From contig NZ_JACHJK010000006.1 of NCBI RefSeq assembly GCF_014203595.1, forward strand, positions 186,001 through 250,000: a stretch of 64,000 nt of DNA, given 5' to 3'. The translations under genes and the position numbers were made by a program. Positions 17,246-26,457 of the stretch are shown piece after piece. How positions within the stretch are numbered: position 1 is the first letter of the stretch; each line of letters begins with the position of its first letter. A model generated the notes under the pieces. It saw only the letters and a program-made list of their open reading frames with translations. It was not told the origin of the DNA and ran no database searches. Origin of the DNA: Streptomyces echinatus (lineage in GTDB: Bacteria > Actinomycetota > Actinomycetes > Streptomycetales > Streptomycetaceae).

Positions 17246-19512
17246 AGTCCCCCTCCAGGACCGGCGAGCCGGTCGGCGTCCTGCACTACGCGGAACTCGC
17301 CCTGGCGACCCTCTCGGTTGCGACCACGGCGCTGGTCTACGGCGAACTGTTCGCCACCAAGGGCCACTTGGTTCCGCTCCTGGCCGCCACCGCGGGCGCC
17401 GCGGTGCTGGCCACCGTCACCGCCCTGCTGCGCCGGCGTACGCCCACGACCGTGGCCGTCGCGGTGGTCGGCTTCGTCGTCGTGGCGGTGTACGCGGTAC
17501 TGACCCCCACGCTCCGGCACGGGATTCCCACCCTCGACACCCTCGACACCCTGCGTACCGGCGTACTGCGCGGCTGGGCCCGGATACTGAGCGTGGGCCT
17601 GCCCGCCGATGTCAGTGGAGAGCTGCTGATCACACCGGCTCTGATCCTGTTCACCGCGGCGTTCGTGGCGGTGAGCGTGTCCCTGCGCACCCGCAGCCTG
17701 CTCGGCCCGCTGGCCGCTCCGGTCCTCTCGCTCGTCGCCGCGCTGCTGCTGACCGCCTCACGCGCCGGCGACGAACTGATGCTGACCGGCGTCCTGTTGC
17801 CGGTCCTGCTGCTGCTCGTGCTCATCCGGGCGGTACGCCTGGACCAGACCGACATCGTGACCGGGACCGACGGCGACAGCGCGGCGCGCGGTACAGCGGG
17901 ACGCACCCTGTTCGGACTGCCCGTGGTGGTGATTGTCACCGTGGTGGGTGTCGTGCTGTCCCAGGCCGTGCCCCTGGCCACCGGGTCGAACCGGTTCGAC
18001 CCGCGGGACGTGGTGTCCGTACCCGTCGAAGTGGAGGACACGCTCACGCCGTTGGCCACTCTGAAGAGCCAGCTCCAGGAGAAGAAGCCTCGCGAGCTGT
18101 TCACCGTCCGGGTGGACGGCAACCCCCTGGGCGGACGGCTCGACCGGGTGCGCACCGCCGCACTGGACACGTACGACGGCGCCCTGTGGACCTCCAGCGA
18201 CCAGTTCCTCGTCGCCGGGCACACCCTGGCGCCCGACCCCGGGCTGACCCCCACCGCACGGGTCGCATTGCACGTGGAGATCAAACAGCTCGACCACCCC
18301 TATCTGCCCGCGGTCGGCCGGCCGGAACGGGTCACCGCCCATGGCATCGGCTTCAGCGACGACTCCGGCGTGCTCGCCGCGGACGCGCGAACGCGGCCCG
18401 GCCTCTCCTACGACGTCGTCGGCGCGGTACGACCACGCGACAGCGCGGCCAGGCTGGCGCTGCCCCGGCTGACGCCCGACACCAAGCGGTACACCACCGT
18501 GCCCCCCGAGCTGCCCGCCGAACTGAGCCGGGCCGCGGTCGAGATCACCGGTGGCGCCGACGAGCCGTACGCCAAACTCGTCGCACTGGAGAAGAGACTG
18601 CGCTCGTCCCCGTACAGCCTGTCCGCCCGGCCGGGGCACTCCCTGGACGCACTGCGCCGACTGTTCGACGACAAGCAGCACAAGACGGCGGTCGGTTACG
18701 CGGAGCAGTACGCTGCCGCGTTCGTGGTCCTCGCCCGGTCCCAGGGCTTCCCCGCCCGCGTGGCCACCGGCTACGTACTGCGCCCCGGCGAGCGCAAGGG
18801 CAGCACGTACACCGTGCGTTCCACCGACGCCTACGCCTGGGCCGAGGTCGCCATGACCGGCTACGGCTGGATGGCCTTCGACCCGACCGACCCGACCCGC
18901 AAGCCGACCGACAAGTCCGATCCGAAGAAGCCCGACCGCGCCGGCGGCCAGAACCCCGCCGCCTCGGATAACAGGGCGACCGACCAGGGGACCATCCCGA
19001 ACATCCCCGTCGCAGGCGGCGGCCGGTCGGCGATGGACTGGGCGCTCATCGTCCTCGGCATCCTTCTCGCCCTCGTGATCGTGGTTCCCACACTGATCGC
19101 CCTGGAGAAATGGCGCAGACGACGCGGCAGGCGTACGGGCCCGCCGTCGCGGCAGATCGTCGGCGCGTGGCGCACCAGCACGGACCGGCTCATGGAGACC
19201 GGTATGCCGGTACCGCGGTCACTGACCGCCCTGGAAGTGGCGGGCCGCGCGGAACACAGGCTCGGCGAGACCGCCGCACCCGTCGCCGTCCTCGCACCAC
19301 TGGTCACCGAGGCGGTGTTCAGCCCGGCCGAGCCCGCACTCGAGGCGGTCGCCCAGGCCTGGCAGGCGGACGCCGCGCTGCGTTCCGCGCTGCGCCGCGA
19401 CCGGGGTGCGGCGGCCACCGTCGTGGCGTGGTTCGACCCGCGCCCGCTCATCGCCGGAAGCCGTCAGGACCGGCGGTCCCGCAAAGCTCTGAAGAAGCTC
19501 CAAGGGGGATAG
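17242..19512 (+). CDS. TgpA-type transglutaminase-like membrane protein, catalytically dead
   Basis: A 756-aa protein with about six N-terminal transmembrane helices (to residue 245), a large extracytoplasmic part, another transmembrane helix (about 597-618) and a cytoplasmic tail. The transglutaminase-like fold (about 430-555) contains GFPARVATGY and ends FDPTDP. The nucleophile motif GYCEQYA reads GYAEQYA (Ala487, codon GCG at 18700), and the histidine motif DAHAW reads DAYAW (Tyr531). Only the third member, Asp near 547, remains. The reading frame is intact and under clear coding selection, so this is a conserved pseudoenzyme and not a decayed gene. It probably acts as a scaffold with MoxR, DUF58 and the PKD proteins. 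Confidence 0.88.
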   Translation: MKSPSRTGEPVGVLHYAELALATLSVATTALVYGELFATKGHLVPLLAATAGAAVLATVTALLRRRTPTTVAVAVVGFVVVAVYAVLTPTLRHGIPTLDTLDTLRTGVLRGWARILSVGLPADVSGELLITPALILFTAAFVAVSVSLRTRSLLGPLAAPVLSLVAALLLTASRAGDELMLTGVLLPVLLLLVLIRAVRLDQTDIVTGTDGDSAARGTAGRTLFGLPVVVIVTVVGVVLSQAVPLATGSNRFDPRDVVSVPVEVEDTLTPLATLKSQLQEKKPRELFTVRVDGNPLGGRLDRVRTAALDTYDGALWTSSDQFLVAGHTLAPDPGLTPTARVALHVEIKQLDHPYLPAVGRPERVTAHGIGFSDDSGVLAADARTRPGLSYDVVGAVRPRDSAARLALPRLTPDTKRYTTVPPELPAELSRAAVEITGGADEPYAKLVALEKRLRSSPYSLSARPGHSLDALRRLFDDKQHKTAVGYAEQYAAAFVVLARSQGFPARVATGYVLRPGERKGSTYTVRSTDAYAWAEVAMTGYGWMAFDPTDPTRKPTDKSDPKKPDRAGGQNPAASDNRATDQGTIPNIPVAGGGRSAMDWALIVLGILLALVIVVPTLIALEKWRRRRGRRTGPPSRQIVGAWRTSTDRLMETGMPVPRSLTALEVAGRAEHRLGETAAPVAVLAPLVTEAVFSPAEPALEAVAQAWQADAALRSALRRDRGAAATVVAWFDPRPLIAGSRQDRRSRKALKKLQGG

Positions 19513-19515
19513 GCC

Positions 19516-21984
19516 ATGGCCAGGGCACGGCTCACAAGGGCACAGCTGGGGGAGGCGGCCCGGTGGCTGCTGCGCGGCCGGCGTGCATCCCTGATCGCCT
19601 GGACACTGGCCGGGGCCCTCGCCCTGGGCGTCGTGGTCATCGCGGGCGCCGAGGAGGGCTACACCGCCAAGCGGCCACGGCTGCTCTCCGGCGCGGCATG
19701 GCTGCCGTCCACGAAGGCGGGCCAGCTCGCCCTGCTGGACGGCGCGACGGCCGAGGTCGCCGCGCAGGTGAAGGTCTCCTCGGGCGGCGGCGACCTGGAT
19801 GTCGTCCAGCAGGACTCACACGCCTACGTGGTCAACACCTCGCGGGGCTTCGTACGGCGCGTCAACGGCGCCACGCTGGCGGTCACCCCCGCCCTCGCCG
19901 GCGGCGACCCGGGCGCCAGGCCCCTCCCCGACGCGGGCAAGGGACTGCGCGTGTTCGCCGGCCCCGGTGTGCTGTACGCCGTGGACACCGAGCACGGCGT
20001 CCTGGTCCAGACCGACCCGGTGACCCTGGCCCGCCGTGGCGATCTGCAGCCTCTGGCGGCCGACGCGGCCCCGGAGTCCACGGTGCTCGACGACCATGGC
20101 GCGCTGTGGGCCCTGGACGACCGGACAGGGGACCTGAACATCCTCAGGGCCGGGCACCGGGTGACCCGGCGAGGCGTGAAGGCTCCCGGTCCGGGCCGGC
20201 TGGTGGTGGCGGGCGGTGCGCCGGTGCTGGTCGACACGGCGGCGCGTACCGCGTCGCTGCTGGACCGGGACTCCGGTGAGCCGGCCTCGGCCGTACCGCT
20301 GGAACTGCGCGACGGGGACGAGGTGGCGATCAGCGGCTCGCCGCATTCCGCACGCCTGTATGTGGTGTCCCGGGGCGTGCTGACGATCTGCGAACTGAAG
20401 TCCACGAACTGCGGCCGCGCGATCAGCCTCGGCCGCTCCGGTGACGGTTTCGGTGCGGCGGTGGAGAACGGCGGGCGGCTGTTCGTGCCCAATTACGTCA
20501 CCGGCCGGGTGTGGATCGTCGACCTCGCCACCTCGAAGGTGGTGGCCCAGCCGGAGGTACTCGACCCGCCGACCCGGTTTCAGCTGCTCACCCGTGACGG
20601 TGTGGTGTTCTTCAACGATCCCGCCAGCGAGCGGGCCGGCATCATCCGGTTGGACGGCGACGTCCTCAAAGTGCCCAAGTACGACCCCGGCAACCCCGAC
20701 AAGGGCCTCACCGAGCGACCCGACGACGAAGGCGGCCTGTCGCCCGAACACCCCACCGAGCGGCCGGACGACCCAGAGTCGAGCCCGGCCCCGACACCGT
20801 CCTCGGACGTGAGCGTGCCCCCCGACAGCTCACCGCCGCCGGACTCCGGCGGGACACCCCCGTCGCAACCGTCCACCGGGGGCCCCAAGCCCTTGCCGTC
20901 GACCGGTCCGTCGGGCCCGTCGACCCCACCGCCGCCGACGACCTCACCGCCGCCGTCAACCTCACCGCCGCCGGGCCCGCCGACCGTGTCCATCTCCCTG
21001 TCCCAAACGACCGCGACAACAGACGAACCGGTGACGCTGCGGGCCACCGCGCCGACCGGCAAACCGTCCCCGACCGGGGCCACGTGGACATTCGGTGACG
21101 GCAAAACCGGCTCCGGAGTGCTCACCAGCCATGCGTGGACGACCCCGGACACCTTCCAGATCAATGTCACCGCGACGTTCCCCGGTGGCCGGACGGCGGT
21201 GGCCGCCGCCTCGGTCCAGATCACGGAACGTCCGGTGCTGACCGTACAGACACCCCTCGGCGGCAAGGTCACCGGCGGAGGCATCGACTGCGCACCGACG
21301 TGCACCAAGGCCGCCGATCCGGGGGAGACGATCACGCTCACCGCTCAGCCGTCCACCGGATTCCGGGTGCGCGGCTGGGGCGGCGCCTGCTCAGGTACGG
21401 CGGCCACCTGCGTGGTGACCATGGACGCCGGCAAGACCGTGTCGGTCCAGTTCGCGAGGGACTCGCTGGCGCTGATCCCGCTCGCGCCCGCGGCTGCCTG
21501 GCGAACGGGCGTGGGCCCCATCCCCTGGAGCGGCACCTCCGCCGTCAACGGCGGCCCGGACGCCAACCCCGACGGCTTCGCGCTGCTGCGTCCGGCCGGC
21601 AGCCTGCTGCTCGAGGACAGGACCGACCCCGAGTACCTGGAAACCCATCCGCAGTGGGTCAACAACGGCTGGATCGAGGGCGACTTCACCCTGCCCGCGC
21701 CGGTGGTCCCGGGCGATCGGTTCCGCACCACGCTCGGCTTCATGGCGGTCGCCAACCCGCCGTCGGCGGGCGAGGCCGACTTCGTCGTGCTGGCGGTGTT
21801 CCCCAACGGCTCCGTGCTGGAGCTCAGCCGCACACACGACCGCGGTGACGACGGCGTCATGCACCCACTGGACGTCGATCTGAGCCAAGCCGTCGGCGCG
21901 ACCAAGATCCGCTTGCGGGCCGAGGCGGGCGCGAAGGCGGACCAGGACTGGTGTTCCTGGGTGAACCCGAGGATCGAGGGCTAG
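19516..21984 (+). CDS. Secreted or anchored beta-propeller plus PKD protein, paralogue
   Basis: An 822-aa protein. The N-terminal hydrophobic anchor (about 27-42) is followed by the same propeller-like domain as the product of 12,622-14,994 (LLSGAAWLPS, GQLALLDG, LLTRDGVVFFNDP in both). Then come a longer Pro/Ser/Thr linker (about 400-495), a PKD domain (ATWTFGDGKTGSG), a Cys-paired InlB-B-like repeat and a different C-terminal jelly-roll-like domain with one Cys near the end. It starts 3 bp after the transglutaminase-like stop. No TTA codon was seen, unlike its paralogue, so the two copies may be expressed at different times. Surface function is inferred from architecture only. Confidence 0.8.
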   Translation: MARARLTRAQLGEAARWLLRGRRASLIAWTLAGALALGVVVIAGAEEGYTAKRPRLLSGAAWLPSTKAGQLALLDGATAEVAAQVKVSSGGGDLDVVQQDSHAYVVNTSRGFVRRVNGATLAVTPALAGGDPGARPLPDAGKGLRVFAGPGVLYAVDTEHGVLVQTDPVTLARRGDLQPLAADAAPESTVLDDHGALWALDDRTGDLNILRAGHRVTRRGVKAPGPGRLVVAGGAPVLVDTAARTASLLDRDSGEPASAVPLELRDGDEVAISGSPHSARLYVVSRGVLTICELKSTNCGRAISLGRSGDGFGAAVENGGRLFVPNYVTGRVWIVDLATSKVVAQPEVLDPPTRFQLLTRDGVVFFNDPASERAGIIRLDGDVLKVPKYDPGNPDKGLTERPDDEGGLSPEHPTERPDDPESSPAPTPSSDVSVPPDSSPPPDSGGTPPSQPSTGGPKPLPSTGPSGPSTPPPPTTSPPPSTSPPPGPPTVSISLSQTTATTDEPVTLRATAPTGKPSPTGATWTFGDGKTGSGVLTSHAWTTPDTFQINVTATFPGGRTAVAAASVQITERPVLTVQTPLGGKVTGGGIDCAPTCTKAADPGETITLTAQPSTGFRVRGWGGACSGTAATCVVTMDAGKTVSVQFARDSLALIPLAPAAAWRTGVGPIPWSGTSAVNGGPDANPDGFALLRPAGSLLLEDRTDPEYLETHPQWVNNGWIEGDFTLPAPVVPGDRFRTTLGFMAVANPPSAGEADFVVLAVFPNGSVLELSRTHDRGDDGVMHPLDVDLSQAVGATKIRLRAEAGAKADQDWCSWVNPRIEG

Positions 21985-21988
21985 GAGT

Positions 21989-22039
21989 GTCCGGGTGGGA
22001 TCGGGCCGGATCCCTGAGCCCGGCGTGATCCCACCGGAC
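21989..22039 (+). terminator. Long hairpin after the MoxR operon
   Basis: The arms 21989-22002 (GTCCGGGTGGGATC) and 22027-22039 (GATCCCACCGGAC) pair almost perfectly with one bulge, and a second GC-rich inverted repeat lies in the loop. It sits 5 bp after the stop codon of the PKD gene. Confidence 0.6.
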
Positions 22040-22097
22040 GACGCCCACTGAGGCGAGCCGGCCTCATGGCCGACACACAGGAGGAGACACCATCCCG

Positions 22098-23405
22098 ATG
22101 ACCAGCACGCTGACGGTGGCCGTGGCGCCGGCGGAGATCACGGTGCGGCCGGGGGAGTCCGTCGACGTCTCCGTGACCGTCGTGAACACCGGCACCCTGG
22201 TCAGCCATTACGAGACGACCGTCGTGGGACTGCCCGACGCCGAGCACGTCCAGGCCGAGCCGCCGCAGGTGGAGCTCAACCCCAAGCAGACCGGCACCGT
22301 CTCCGTGCGGATCTCGGTGCCGGCCCAGGGGGAGCCGTTCGCGGGGCGGCATGTGCTGGGGATTCTGGTGCGCGCGATCGGTGACCAGCCCGCTTCCCGA
22401 TGCGAGGAACTGGCACTGACCGTGCCGCCCGTCCCCGCGCTGAGCGCCGCAGTGCGCCCCGAGGTCGCCGAGGGCGGGCCGTCCGCCCGCTTCACGGTGG
22501 ACGTCCGCAACACGGGGAACACGGCCCTGCCGGTGACGCTGAGCGCGAGCAACCCGGAGAACAAGGTCACCTTCACCTGCACCCCGCGGACCGTCACTGT
22601 GGCCCCCGGAGCCGCTGTCTCCGTGGACATGGCCGTGGAGGCCGCGGCGCCCTGGTCCGGTGCCCAGGTGCGCCGCACGCTCAAGATCACCGCCGCCGCA
22701 GGCCAGGCCAGGGCAGAACAGCAGGCCACCTTCGTACAGAGCCCCAGAATCAGAGGCGGACTGCTCAAGGCCGCCGGACTGGCCACCGGCGTGCTGATCA
22801 TGGCCGCCTCCGTGCTCGGCGCCGCGCTCCTGGTCCGGGGCGGCAGACCGGCGGCCCAGCCCATCCGCACGCCCTCGCCCCCGGCGTCCGGACCGTCGAC
22901 TCCGTCGACGCCCCCGAACAAGGCCACGATCATCGACTTCGGTAAGGAACGCGGCGACCAGCTCGTCCCCGCCGACCGCTACACCAAGCAGGGCATCACC
23001 CTCTCCACGGTCCTCGAGCGGGCCCCCGAACAGTGTGCCGACGCCTCCGCGTTGGCTCTGCGGACGGTCACCGGTCTCGGCACCTTCCTCACCAGCGCGC
23101 GCCCCACCGGCGTCGACCTCTGCAACACCATCCCCGTCCAGGTCGACCTCGCCGCGCCCGCCGACACGGTGCGTCTCACCTTCGCGGGCAAGGGCGCCCA
23201 GTACACCCTGGGCGCCCAGCTCTCGGACGGAAGCAAGGCCGCCGCCGACGGCACGTCCCAGGCCGGTACCGCCACCCAGCTCACCTACCAGGCGCCGCCG
23301 GGTCTGTCCGTCGTGTCGTTCACCTTCGGCCACGCGGATCCCAGCCCCACGTCCAAGGACCCCACGGTCATCAAGCAGATCGCCTTCACTCCCGCGAAGT
23401 TCTGA
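22098..23405 (+). CDS. Bitopic Ig-like membrane protein, possibly CisA-like
   Basis: A 435-aa protein with ATG 22098 and a strong GGAGGAG box. Two Ig-like or NEW3-like beta domains (residues 5-110 and 115-212) are followed by a single transmembrane helix (about 222-246), a Pro/Ser linker and a C-terminal domain (about 270-435) resembling a lectin or carbohydrate-binding fold. There is no N-terminal signal peptide, so the N-terminal half may be cytoplasmic. A bitopic membrane protein (CisA) with an extracytoplasmic C-terminal domain is needed for firing of the Streptomyces eCIS. Topology and proximity make this a candidate counterpart, but its ordered Ig-like N-terminus is a mismatch. It could instead be a substrate or partner of the MoxR operon. 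Confidence 0.6.
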   Translation: MTSTLTVAVAPAEITVRPGESVDVSVTVVNTGTLVSHYETTVVGLPDAEHVQAEPPQVELNPKQTGTVSVRISVPAQGEPFAGRHVLGILVRAIGDQPASRCEELALTVPPVPALSAAVRPEVAEGGPSARFTVDVRNTGNTALPVTLSASNPENKVTFTCTPRTVTVAPGAAVSVDMAVEAAAPWSGAQVRRTLKITAAAGQARAEQQATFVQSPRIRGGLLKAAGLATGVLIMAASVLGAALLVRGGRPAAQPIRTPSPPASGPSTPSTPPNKATIIDFGKERGDQLVPADRYTKQGITLSTVLERAPEQCADASALALRTVTGLGTFLTSARPTGVDLCNTIPVQVDLAAPADTVRLTFAGKGAQYTLGAQLSDGSKAAADGTSQAGTATQLTYQAPPGLSVVSFTFGHADPSPTSKDPTVIKQIAFTPAKF

Positions 23406-23615
23406 GCCGCTCGGTGTTGTGCTGCTTCCGGTTGTTCGTGGTCCACGGGGTGATGCGGGCGCCGTCGTCGGTCGCCATGTTGTAGGCATCCAGCGGTAAC
23501 TGGCCAGCACCCAAACGCCACACATGCCGAGACGGCTGCCCAAACAAAGGCCTGGTGGGCGGCGTCACAGCGGCCTGGTCCTCGCGGAAGTAGCAGGCGG
23601 GGCGCCTTCTCACCG
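23406..23615. other. Junction stretch without a recognised gene
   Basis: A minus-strand open frame (23386-23631, 81 codons) contains a plausible-looking stretch, RHVWRLGAGQLPLDAYNMAT, but I recognise no family, and it overlaps both the end of the preceding gene and the repeat. It may be a remnant of whatever preceded the island insertion. Confidence 0.3.
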
Positions 23616-23697
23616 CCCTTGACCTGCACAAAGCAGGCAGGGAGCCGTCTTCCAGGAGTCCAGAGTGCTGCGTACTCTGTTCAAGTCCAAGATCTAA
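23616..23697 (+). repeat. Left island boundary: panD leader plus 10-codon panD stub
   Basis: Bases 23616-23645 are identical to 39074-39103. From GTG 23665 the sequence reads MLRTLFKSKI followed by TAA (23695-23697), against MLRTVFKSKI in intact panD. The 15-bp core TTCAAGTCCAAGATC is at 23680-23694. An upstream GGAG box is kept. Divergence between the two copies around the start codon suggests that the element brought its own version of the gene's 5' end. Confidence 0.85.
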
Positions 23698-23701
23698 CGT
23701 T

Positions 23702-23760
23702 TGGGTGTTTTTGCAGGTCAGCGGCTTGTTAGCCCCGCTCGGGTCAGCAAACGGTCAGCA
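23702..23760 (+). repeat. Arm-like repeat, copy 1
   Basis: TGGGTGTTTTTGCAGGTCA starts at 23702 and CGGGTCAGCAAACGGTCAG starts 38 bp later, at 23740. The same two blocks with the same spacing recur at 28996. The internal GTCAGCA direct repeat resembles recombinase arm-binding sites. Copy 1 lies 5 bp after the panD stub. Confidence 0.65.
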
Positions 23761-23882
23761 CCGGACGCGGGAGCGTCCCAGCTTGCCGACCAGGTGGCCG
23801 CCATGACGGGGGAGCTGAGAAAGGCCGATGGCCCGTGCATGGGTCCGGATCTCGGCCGGCTGGGCCGCGAACGCGAAACGCT

Positions 23883-25736
23883 TCAACCGTCCGTCCGCCC
23901 TCGCTTGCCGGTCCCGGGCTTCCCGCCGGCCCGGAGCATCTGGCTCGCGGCCAGCTCGCGATAGAGGGCGCTACTGACCAGCAATTCCTCGTGGCGTCCG
24001 CCGGTGGCCGTGCGGCCGTCCTGGAGCACCACGATGTGGTCGGCGTGCTGCACGGTGGACAGGCGATGCGCGATGACCAGCAGGGCGCACTCTTGGGCGA
24101 CGTCCTTCATGACGGAGGTGAGCGCCGATTCGTTGATCGCGTCGAGGTGGGAGGTGGGTTCGTCCAGCAGAAGCAGCGAAGGGCGGGCCAGCAGCGCGCG
24201 GGCGAGGGCGACGCGTTGCCGTTCACCGCCAGAGAGTTTGCTGCCGCGTTCACCGATGACAGCGGCCAGGCCCCCGGACAGCCGGTCGACGACCTCGTCG
24301 AGCCTGGCCAGTTCGACGACGCGCCGGATCTCCGCCTCCGTGGCGTCGGGCACCGCGTAGGTGATGTTGTCGCGCAAGGTGCCGTGCACGACATGGGTGT
24401 TCTGGTCGACCACGGCGATATCCCGGCGGCAGGCGCCACGGGTGAGTTCGGTTGCGGGCCGCCCATCGAAGAGCAAGGTGCCCGCATCCGGCTCGTAGAA
24501 CCGCGCCACCAGGGCGAACACCGTGCTCTTTCCGGCGCCGGACCGGCCCACCAGGGCCACGTGCCGGCGCTTCGGGACAGTGAACGAAACACCGCGCAGG
24601 ACCGGCCGCTGCGGGTCGTAGCCGAAGTGGACGTCGCGCAGGGCGAGGACGGGCTGCTCGCGGGAGCCGGACGGCCGGGTCGGCCGCAGTGTGGGTGCGC
24701 GGTCTTTCGGGATCTGGGGTGCGGTGGGCTCCACAGGAAGGCGGAGTACCTCGTCGATGCGCTGGTAGGCGCCCATCCCGCGTTGGACGAGGCCCACAGC
24801 GCGGAAGACGGAGGACAGCGGCAGCACGAGGTACGAGGCGTACAGCAGGAACGCGACGAGGTCACCCAGGGAGCCGGCATGACCGCCTACGCGCAGGCCG
24901 CCGACGACCAGGACGATGAGGAAGGAGCCTTGAACGGCGAGTTCGACGGCGGAGCTCATCACGGAGGCGAGCTTCGCCGTGCGCACCCCCGCGCCGTAGG
25001 CCGCCTCCACGCCGGCGCCGATGCCGGCCGCCTCACGCTCCTCAGCACCGTGCACGCGGACCATCGGCAGGGCGCCCAGGGCGCGTTCCATATCGGCGGC
25101 GACGGCACCGACCGAACCCTGCATGTGTTCGGACGCGTTCCTGATGCCCGTGAGCAGTGAGGCGACCACCACGGTCGCCGCTGCCACGGTCACGGCGACC
25201 AGAAACAGCAGCAGAAGGTCCAGCCACGCCATGAGGGCGATCGCCCCGGCGGCGACCAGGCTTCCCGTCACGAGATCGACCAGAGCCTGCGAGACGACCT
25301 CCCGCAGCAAGGTGGTGTCGGCCGTCACCCGGGAGATGAGGTCGCCGCCCCGGTGGCGGTCGTACTCCCTCATCTCCAGCCGCAGCAGCCGATCCACCAG
25401 CCCGAGCCGGAGTTGTCGTACGACGCCTTCGCCCATCCGTTCCAGAAGGAAGCGTCCTGCAGCCCCCGTCGCCGCCTCGGCGACGAAGAGGGTACCCAGG
25501 AGTGCCAGCAGCGGCCAGATGACCTGTCCGCGGCCGCTCGCGTCGACGACCTGCTTGGCGACGAGTGGCTGGACCAGTCCCAGGGTGGAGCCCACCAGGG
25601 TCAGTACGCTGGCGACGGCGATGGAGCTCCGATGCCCGGCGGTGAGCCGGTACATCGTGGCCACCGCAGCCCAGGTGGACTTGTCGGCTTCAGCGACCGC
25701 GGCCCGTCCGCCGTGCGGGACCGTCGCGCCGGTCAT
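23883..25736 (-). CDS. Lasso peptide ABC exporter (D protein)
   Basis: A 617-aa half-transporter with a six-helix membrane domain (about residues 25-325) fused to an ATPase domain: Walker A GRSGAGKST, signature LSGGERQRVALARA, Walker B LLLLDEPTSHLD. It probably exports the mature lasso peptide and gives self-immunity. Its ATG overlaps the stop of the B2 gene (ATGA), placing it last in the operon. It ends 186 bp from the left island boundary. Confidence 0.9.
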   Translation of the reverse strand: MTGATVPHGGRAAVAEADKSTWAAVATMYRLTAGHRSSIAVASVLTLVGSTLGLVQPLVAKQVVDASGRGQVIWPLLALLGTLFVAEAATGAAGRFLLERMGEGVVRQLRLGLVDRLLRLEMREYDRHRGGDLISRVTADTTLLREVVSQALVDLVTGSLVAAGAIALMAWLDLLLLFLVAVTVAAATVVVASLLTGIRNASEHMQGSVGAVAADMERALGALPMVRVHGAEEREAAGIGAGVEAAYGAGVRTAKLASVMSSAVELAVQGSFLIVLVVGGLRVGGHAGSLGDLVAFLLYASYLVLPLSSVFRAVGLVQRGMGAYQRIDEVLRLPVEPTAPQIPKDRAPTLRPTRPSGSREQPVLALRDVHFGYDPQRPVLRGVSFTVPKRRHVALVGRSGAGKSTVFALVARFYEPDAGTLLFDGRPATELTRGACRRDIAVVDQNTHVVHGTLRDNITYAVPDATEAEIRRVVELARLDEVVDRLSGGLAAVIGERGSKLSGGERQRVALARALLARPSLLLLDEPTSHLDAINESALTSVMKDVAQECALLVIAHRLSTVQHADHIVVLQDGRTATGGRHEELLVSSALYRELAASQMLRAGGKPGTGKRGRTDG

Positions 25737-26170
25737 CGTTCAGTAGGCCGTGGCAGCGGGTCGACGGCCATCAGCCGGGCGAAGTAGCCCTGCGGGACTC
25801 CCTCGCCGACGGGACGGCCTTCAGCCTCGATCCAGGCGTGTGCGGTGAAGGGCGGGGTGACCCGTACGCCGGTGCACCAGGTCGGCCATGTTCCGCCGAG
25901 CCGGCACAGCAGTACCGCTCCCAGGGAGCGCGGCAGGCACCCCTTGGGGCCGGCGCAGCGCAGGCTGACGGCGCACATGGCGTCGCGCGCGTTCTGGGCC
26001 TGCTCGGTGGTCGAGGGAGCGGCGCCGCGCCGCAGAAAGCCGAGCACAGCGCGGATGCGGCGGGGCGGCAGCAGGGCGAAGGCAACGGCGGGGAGCAGGA
26101 CGAGGCGGGCGGTGAGACGTCGGGCCAGGGGGACCCCGGTGGGGCGCTCGAGCGCGCTGGGCGTCGTCAT
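25733..26170 (-). CDS. Lasso peptide B2 leader peptidase (transglutaminase-like)
   Basis: A 145-aa protein of the lasso B2 family, which cleaves the leader from the precursor. The catalytic Cys is in GCLPRSLGAVLLCR and the His in AHAWIEAEG; the spacing and size fit stand-alone B2 enzymes of split-B actinobacterial clusters. A hydrophobic segment near residues 20-45 is usual for the family. The start ATG 26170 overlaps the B1 stop by 4 bp, and the 3' end overlaps the exporter start. Confidence 0.9.
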   Translation of the reverse strand: MTTPSALERPTGVPLARRLTARLVLLPAVAFALLPPRRIRAVLGFLRRGAAPSTTEQAQNARDAMCAVSLRCAGPKGCLPRSLGAVLLCRLGGTWPTWCTGVRVTPPFTAHAWIEAEGRPVGEGVPQGYFARLMAVDPLPRPTER

Positions 26171-26421
26171 GAGGCGAGCCCCGAGTCGCGCAGCTCCCGT
26201 ACGAGCGTCTCGACGTCCTGCAGGGCCTGCGCCTGGTCGATGTCGAACTCCTGGACCAGGGCGGCGGCCGCGTCCGCCTCCTCACCGCCGTCCAGCAGCG
26301 TCCGTACCACGACGGTGGCCGTCGGGTTCAACTCCCAATAGGCACCGGCCTGTTCGTCCAGCAGCACCGTGCCGTAGTCGGTCTCGGCCGTGGAGACGTT
26401 GTCGCCGAACCGCAGGGGCAT
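26167..26421 (-). CDS. Lasso peptide B1 (PqqD-like RiPP recognition element)
   Basis: An 84-aa PqqD-fold protein that binds the precursor leader and presents it to B2. The winged-helix RRE pattern is seen in TDYGTVLLDEQAGAYWELNP and in the C-terminal helix with VETLVRELRDSGL. It lies 36 bp after the C gene and overlaps B2 by 4 bp. Confidence 0.9.
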   Translation of the reverse strand: MPLRFGDNVSTAETDYGTVLLDEQAGAYWELNPTATVVVRTLLDGGEEADAAAALVQEFDIDQAQALQDVETLVRELRDSGLAS

Positions 26422-26457
26422 GTGAGGGCCTTTCTGACGTGCCTGACAGGGATGCGG

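Noticed and set aside
23701..23964. Small plus-strand open frame after the panD stub
   Set aside because: It overlaps the arm-like repeat and the 3' end of the exporter gene, with no ribosome-binding site or family resemblance.
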